Part shown: positions 6,117 through 7,427 of the stretch, piece after piece
Layout of the letters: the number at the start of each line of letters is the position of its first letter
How positions within the stretch are numbered: the first letter of the stretch is position 1
Source of the DNA: W0P28-013 sp963638355
Lineage (GTDB): Bacteria; Bacteroidota; Bacteroidia; Bacteroidales; Paludibacteraceae
Direction of reading: 5' to 3'
Length of the DNA stretch: 7,427 nt
Assembly (NCBI GenBank): GCA_963638355.1
Contig: CAVHRT010000083.1
Span: forward strand, 1-7,427
The notes under the pieces: model-generated
Told to the model about the DNA's origin: nothing
Databases searched by the model: none
The model's input: the letters and a program-made list of their open reading frames with translations, nothing else
Made by a program: the position numbers and the translations under genes

Positions 6117-7315
6117 TGAAACGCTACACACTCTTTATATTTGCTGCATTGATGCTGGTTGCAACGGCTTGCCGCGATCATAGTTTGGACCTTACGAACC
6201 CCAACAACGTCACCTACACCAAGCCTTCGGAACAGTTCAAAGCCATTTGGAATGGAATAAACAACAGTTATGCCTTTTGGGACATCGATCCGACCGATTG
6301 GGACGCCATCTACGACGAATATCTGCCACTTTTCTACGCTCTCGATGACGTTGCCAGCTCAGGCGACACCATTCCGACGGAGAAATTGGAAAGTTATTAC
6401 ACCGAAATCTGCCGAAATTTCATCGACCACCATATGGCCATTTTGTTGAAAAATCAATGGCGGGGCACTAACGATGAACAAAAAATCAAGATTTCGCCAA
6501 GCACCATGGAGGCAAAAACGCGCAACTACTATCACGAAAGATATGGCGATTCGTTGGTGATAAATTGCGTTGCAAACCTCGCCAATACGGAATACATTTA
6601 CGCTTGCGACAAGGAGAAAAACAGCATTCTTGTGGCCAATATCGATGGCGTGGCCTATATGAAATTGTCGGATTACATGCTCACTGGAATGGATTACAAA
6701 AGCGATTCACTGTCGGTTGCGATAATGAGTGCATACGACAAATTCTACGAGATGTTGCAAGCTGATGATCTGAAAGGCGTCATTCTCGACAATCGTGGCA
6801 ATGGCGGCGGTTACATAGCAGACCTGAATTATGTGATTACGCCATTCATCGATGGCGACCTGAAAATTGGCGATACGCGCCGCAAAGAGGGACTCGGGCG
6901 CTACGACTATTCGCCGTGGATTCCGTTCATTGCACACGACAACGATTCGCTATCGGTTACCGATGTTACGATTGTGGCGCTGGCCGACATCAATTCCGTG
7001 AGCATGGGCGAGATAACCACTTACGCTATTTCGTTGCTGCCAAACGGCTGCGTGGTAGGCGAACGCACTTGGGGCGGAAATGGTCCGCTATTGAGCGATT
7101 TCGATATTAACTACGGCGGCACCTTCGGCGATCGCACACTCGAAAAAGTCTCGCACTTCGTCTACACCTCGACCGATGTGTTGCGCCTAGCCGACGGCGA
7201 AATTCACGAAGGCAAAGGCATTACGCCAAACATCGAAGTGCTTTACGATGACGATCAAATGCAGGCTGGCACCGATGTGCAACTGAATGCCGCACTGGAT
7301 TATATTCTGCGTTGA
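6113..7315 (+). CDS. S41-family (tricorn-like) peptidase lipoprotein
   Basis: The 400-residue product has a lipoprotein signal peptide with the lipobox VATAC (Cys20). The following RDHS lacks the lysine-plus-acidic surface signal, so a periplasm-facing location is likely. An N-terminal segment (41-78, FKAIWNGINNSYAFWDIDPTDW and the YDEY that follows) resembles the region that precedes the core of Bacteroidota S41 peptidases. DHH at 105-107 supplies the probable catalytic His. The core begins near 172 and holds DNRGNGGG (226-233), the strand-turn motif of S41. NSVSMGE (294-300) carries the probable nucleophile Ser297. GERTWGGNG (316-324) has Gly where CtpA-type enzymes have the catalytic Lys. 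HEGKGITPNIEV (365-376) closes the domain. This suggests a Ser-His tricorn/IRBP-type site, not a Ser-Lys dyad. No PDZ domain was recognised. Two in-frame ATGs (6113 and 6116) are possible starts; both give the same signal peptide. The ATGA overlap with the barrel gene points to translational coupling. Substrate unknown. Confidence 0.88.
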   Translation: MMKRYTLFIFAALMLVATACRDHSLDLTNPNNVTYTKPSEQFKAIWNGINNSYAFWDIDPTDWDAIYDEYLPLFYALDDVASSGDTIPTEKLESYYTEICRNFIDHHMAILLKNQWRGTNDEQKIKISPSTMEAKTRNYYHERYGDSLVINCVANLANTEYIYACDKEKNSILVANIDGVAYMKLSDYMLTGMDYKSDSLSVAIMSAYDKFYEMLQADDLKGVILDNRGNGGGYIADLNYVITPFIDGDLKIGDTRRKEGLGRYDYSPWIPFIAHDNDSLSVTDVTIVALADINSVSMGEITTYAISLLPNGCVVGERTWGGNGPLLSDFDINYGGTFGDRTLEKVSHFVYTSTDVLRLADGEIHEGKGITPNIEVLYDDDQMQAGTDVQLNAALDYILR

Positions 7316-7349
7316 GAAGTTGATTAGTTGACGAGTTGAAAAGTTTAAC
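7310..7349. repeat. Degenerate 8-bp tandem repeats over the S41 stop codon
   Basis: The sequence divides into five successive octamers: CGTTGAGA, AGTTGATT, AGTTGACG, AGTTGAAA and AGTTTAAC. Four of the five keep GTTGA in the same phase. The first unit contains the S41 stop codon TGA (7313-7315), so the array begins at the end of the coding sequence. No hairpin terminator is visible in or after it. Confidence 0.6.
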
Positions 7350-7388
7350 GCTTTAGTCAGAGCCTGTGAGGTTCATTTCTAATTTTTC

Positions 7389-7420
7389 ATTTGAAAATTT
7401 GAAGATTTGAAGATTATGAG
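7389..7420. repeat. Second 8-bp tandem repeat array
   Basis: Three octamers ATTTGAAA, ATTTGAAG and ATTTGAAG are followed by the weaker unit ATTATGAG. The consensus (A, T or G, TTGA, two variable bases) resembles that of the array at 7310-7349 and has the same period. The last unit contains the ATG at 7416. Confidence 0.5.
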
Positions 7421-7427
7421 CAACTGC
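7416..7427 (+). CDS. Possible start of the next gene, cut by the window edge
   Basis: ATG at 7416-7418 opens a frame reading MSNC before the window ends. The upstream stretch is A/T-rich, as before many genes in this DNA, but nothing else supports a start and four codons cannot identify a product. If real, the gene lies 100 bases beyond the S41 stop on the same strand. Confidence 0.15.

Noticed and set aside
7316..7415. Terminator after the S41 gene
   Set aside because: No inverted repeat with a T-run could be found; only direct octamer repeats are present.

Overview
The window looks like chromosomal DNA of a member of the Bacteroidota, most likely Bacteroidales. Signs of this are promoters of the TAnnTTTG type (389-419, 5162-5169, 5345-5352), the absence of strong Shine-Dalgarno sequences, lipoproteins with an acidic Bacteroidota-type export signal, a PorT-like outer-membrane barrel and a single-chain pyruvate:ferredoxin oxidoreductase (PFOR) of an anaerobe. 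No insertion sequence, CRISPR array, tRNA or rRNA was found.

Left part (1-535). No convincing complete protein gene lies here. The minus strand holds a consensus promoter followed by about 270 bases rich in complementary segments and ending in a T7 run. This is best read as a structured non-coding RNA, either 6S-like or a leader of a gene that may start at position 35 and run off the left edge. To its right, a strong intrinsic terminator (482-515) closes the next unit.

Centre (536-5074, all minus strand). The dominant gene is a full-length PFOR (nifJ type, 1182 residues), which splits pyruvate with CoA into acetyl-CoA, CO2 and reduced ferredoxin. It is followed by its own probable terminator (1452-1504). 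Next comes a 294-residue lipoprotein with a FISUMP-like domain and a likely surface-export signal. The two genes share a strand, but the terminator between them argues for separate units.

Divergent intergenic region (5075-5378). It holds the nifJ promoter and leader, a pair of 12-bp direct repeats, a perfect GC-rich palindromic hairpin resembling a dispersed REP-type element, and the promoter of the rightward unit.

Right part (5379-7427, plus strand). Two genes overlap by four bases (ATGA) and are probably translationally coupled: a secreted PorT-like outer-membrane barrel protein and an S41-family peptidase lipoprotein with a tricorn-like rather than Ser-Lys active site. Both should act in the cell envelope; their substrate cannot be read from sequence. 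Beyond the stop codon lie two short arrays of degenerate 8-bp tandem repeats, and the window ends at a possible start codon of another gene.

The most interesting unexplained items are the structured RNA at the left with mutually exclusive pairings, the cysteine-rich segment inside PFOR, the coupled barrel/S41 pair, and the octamer repeats. No whole new defence or metabolic system is evident.
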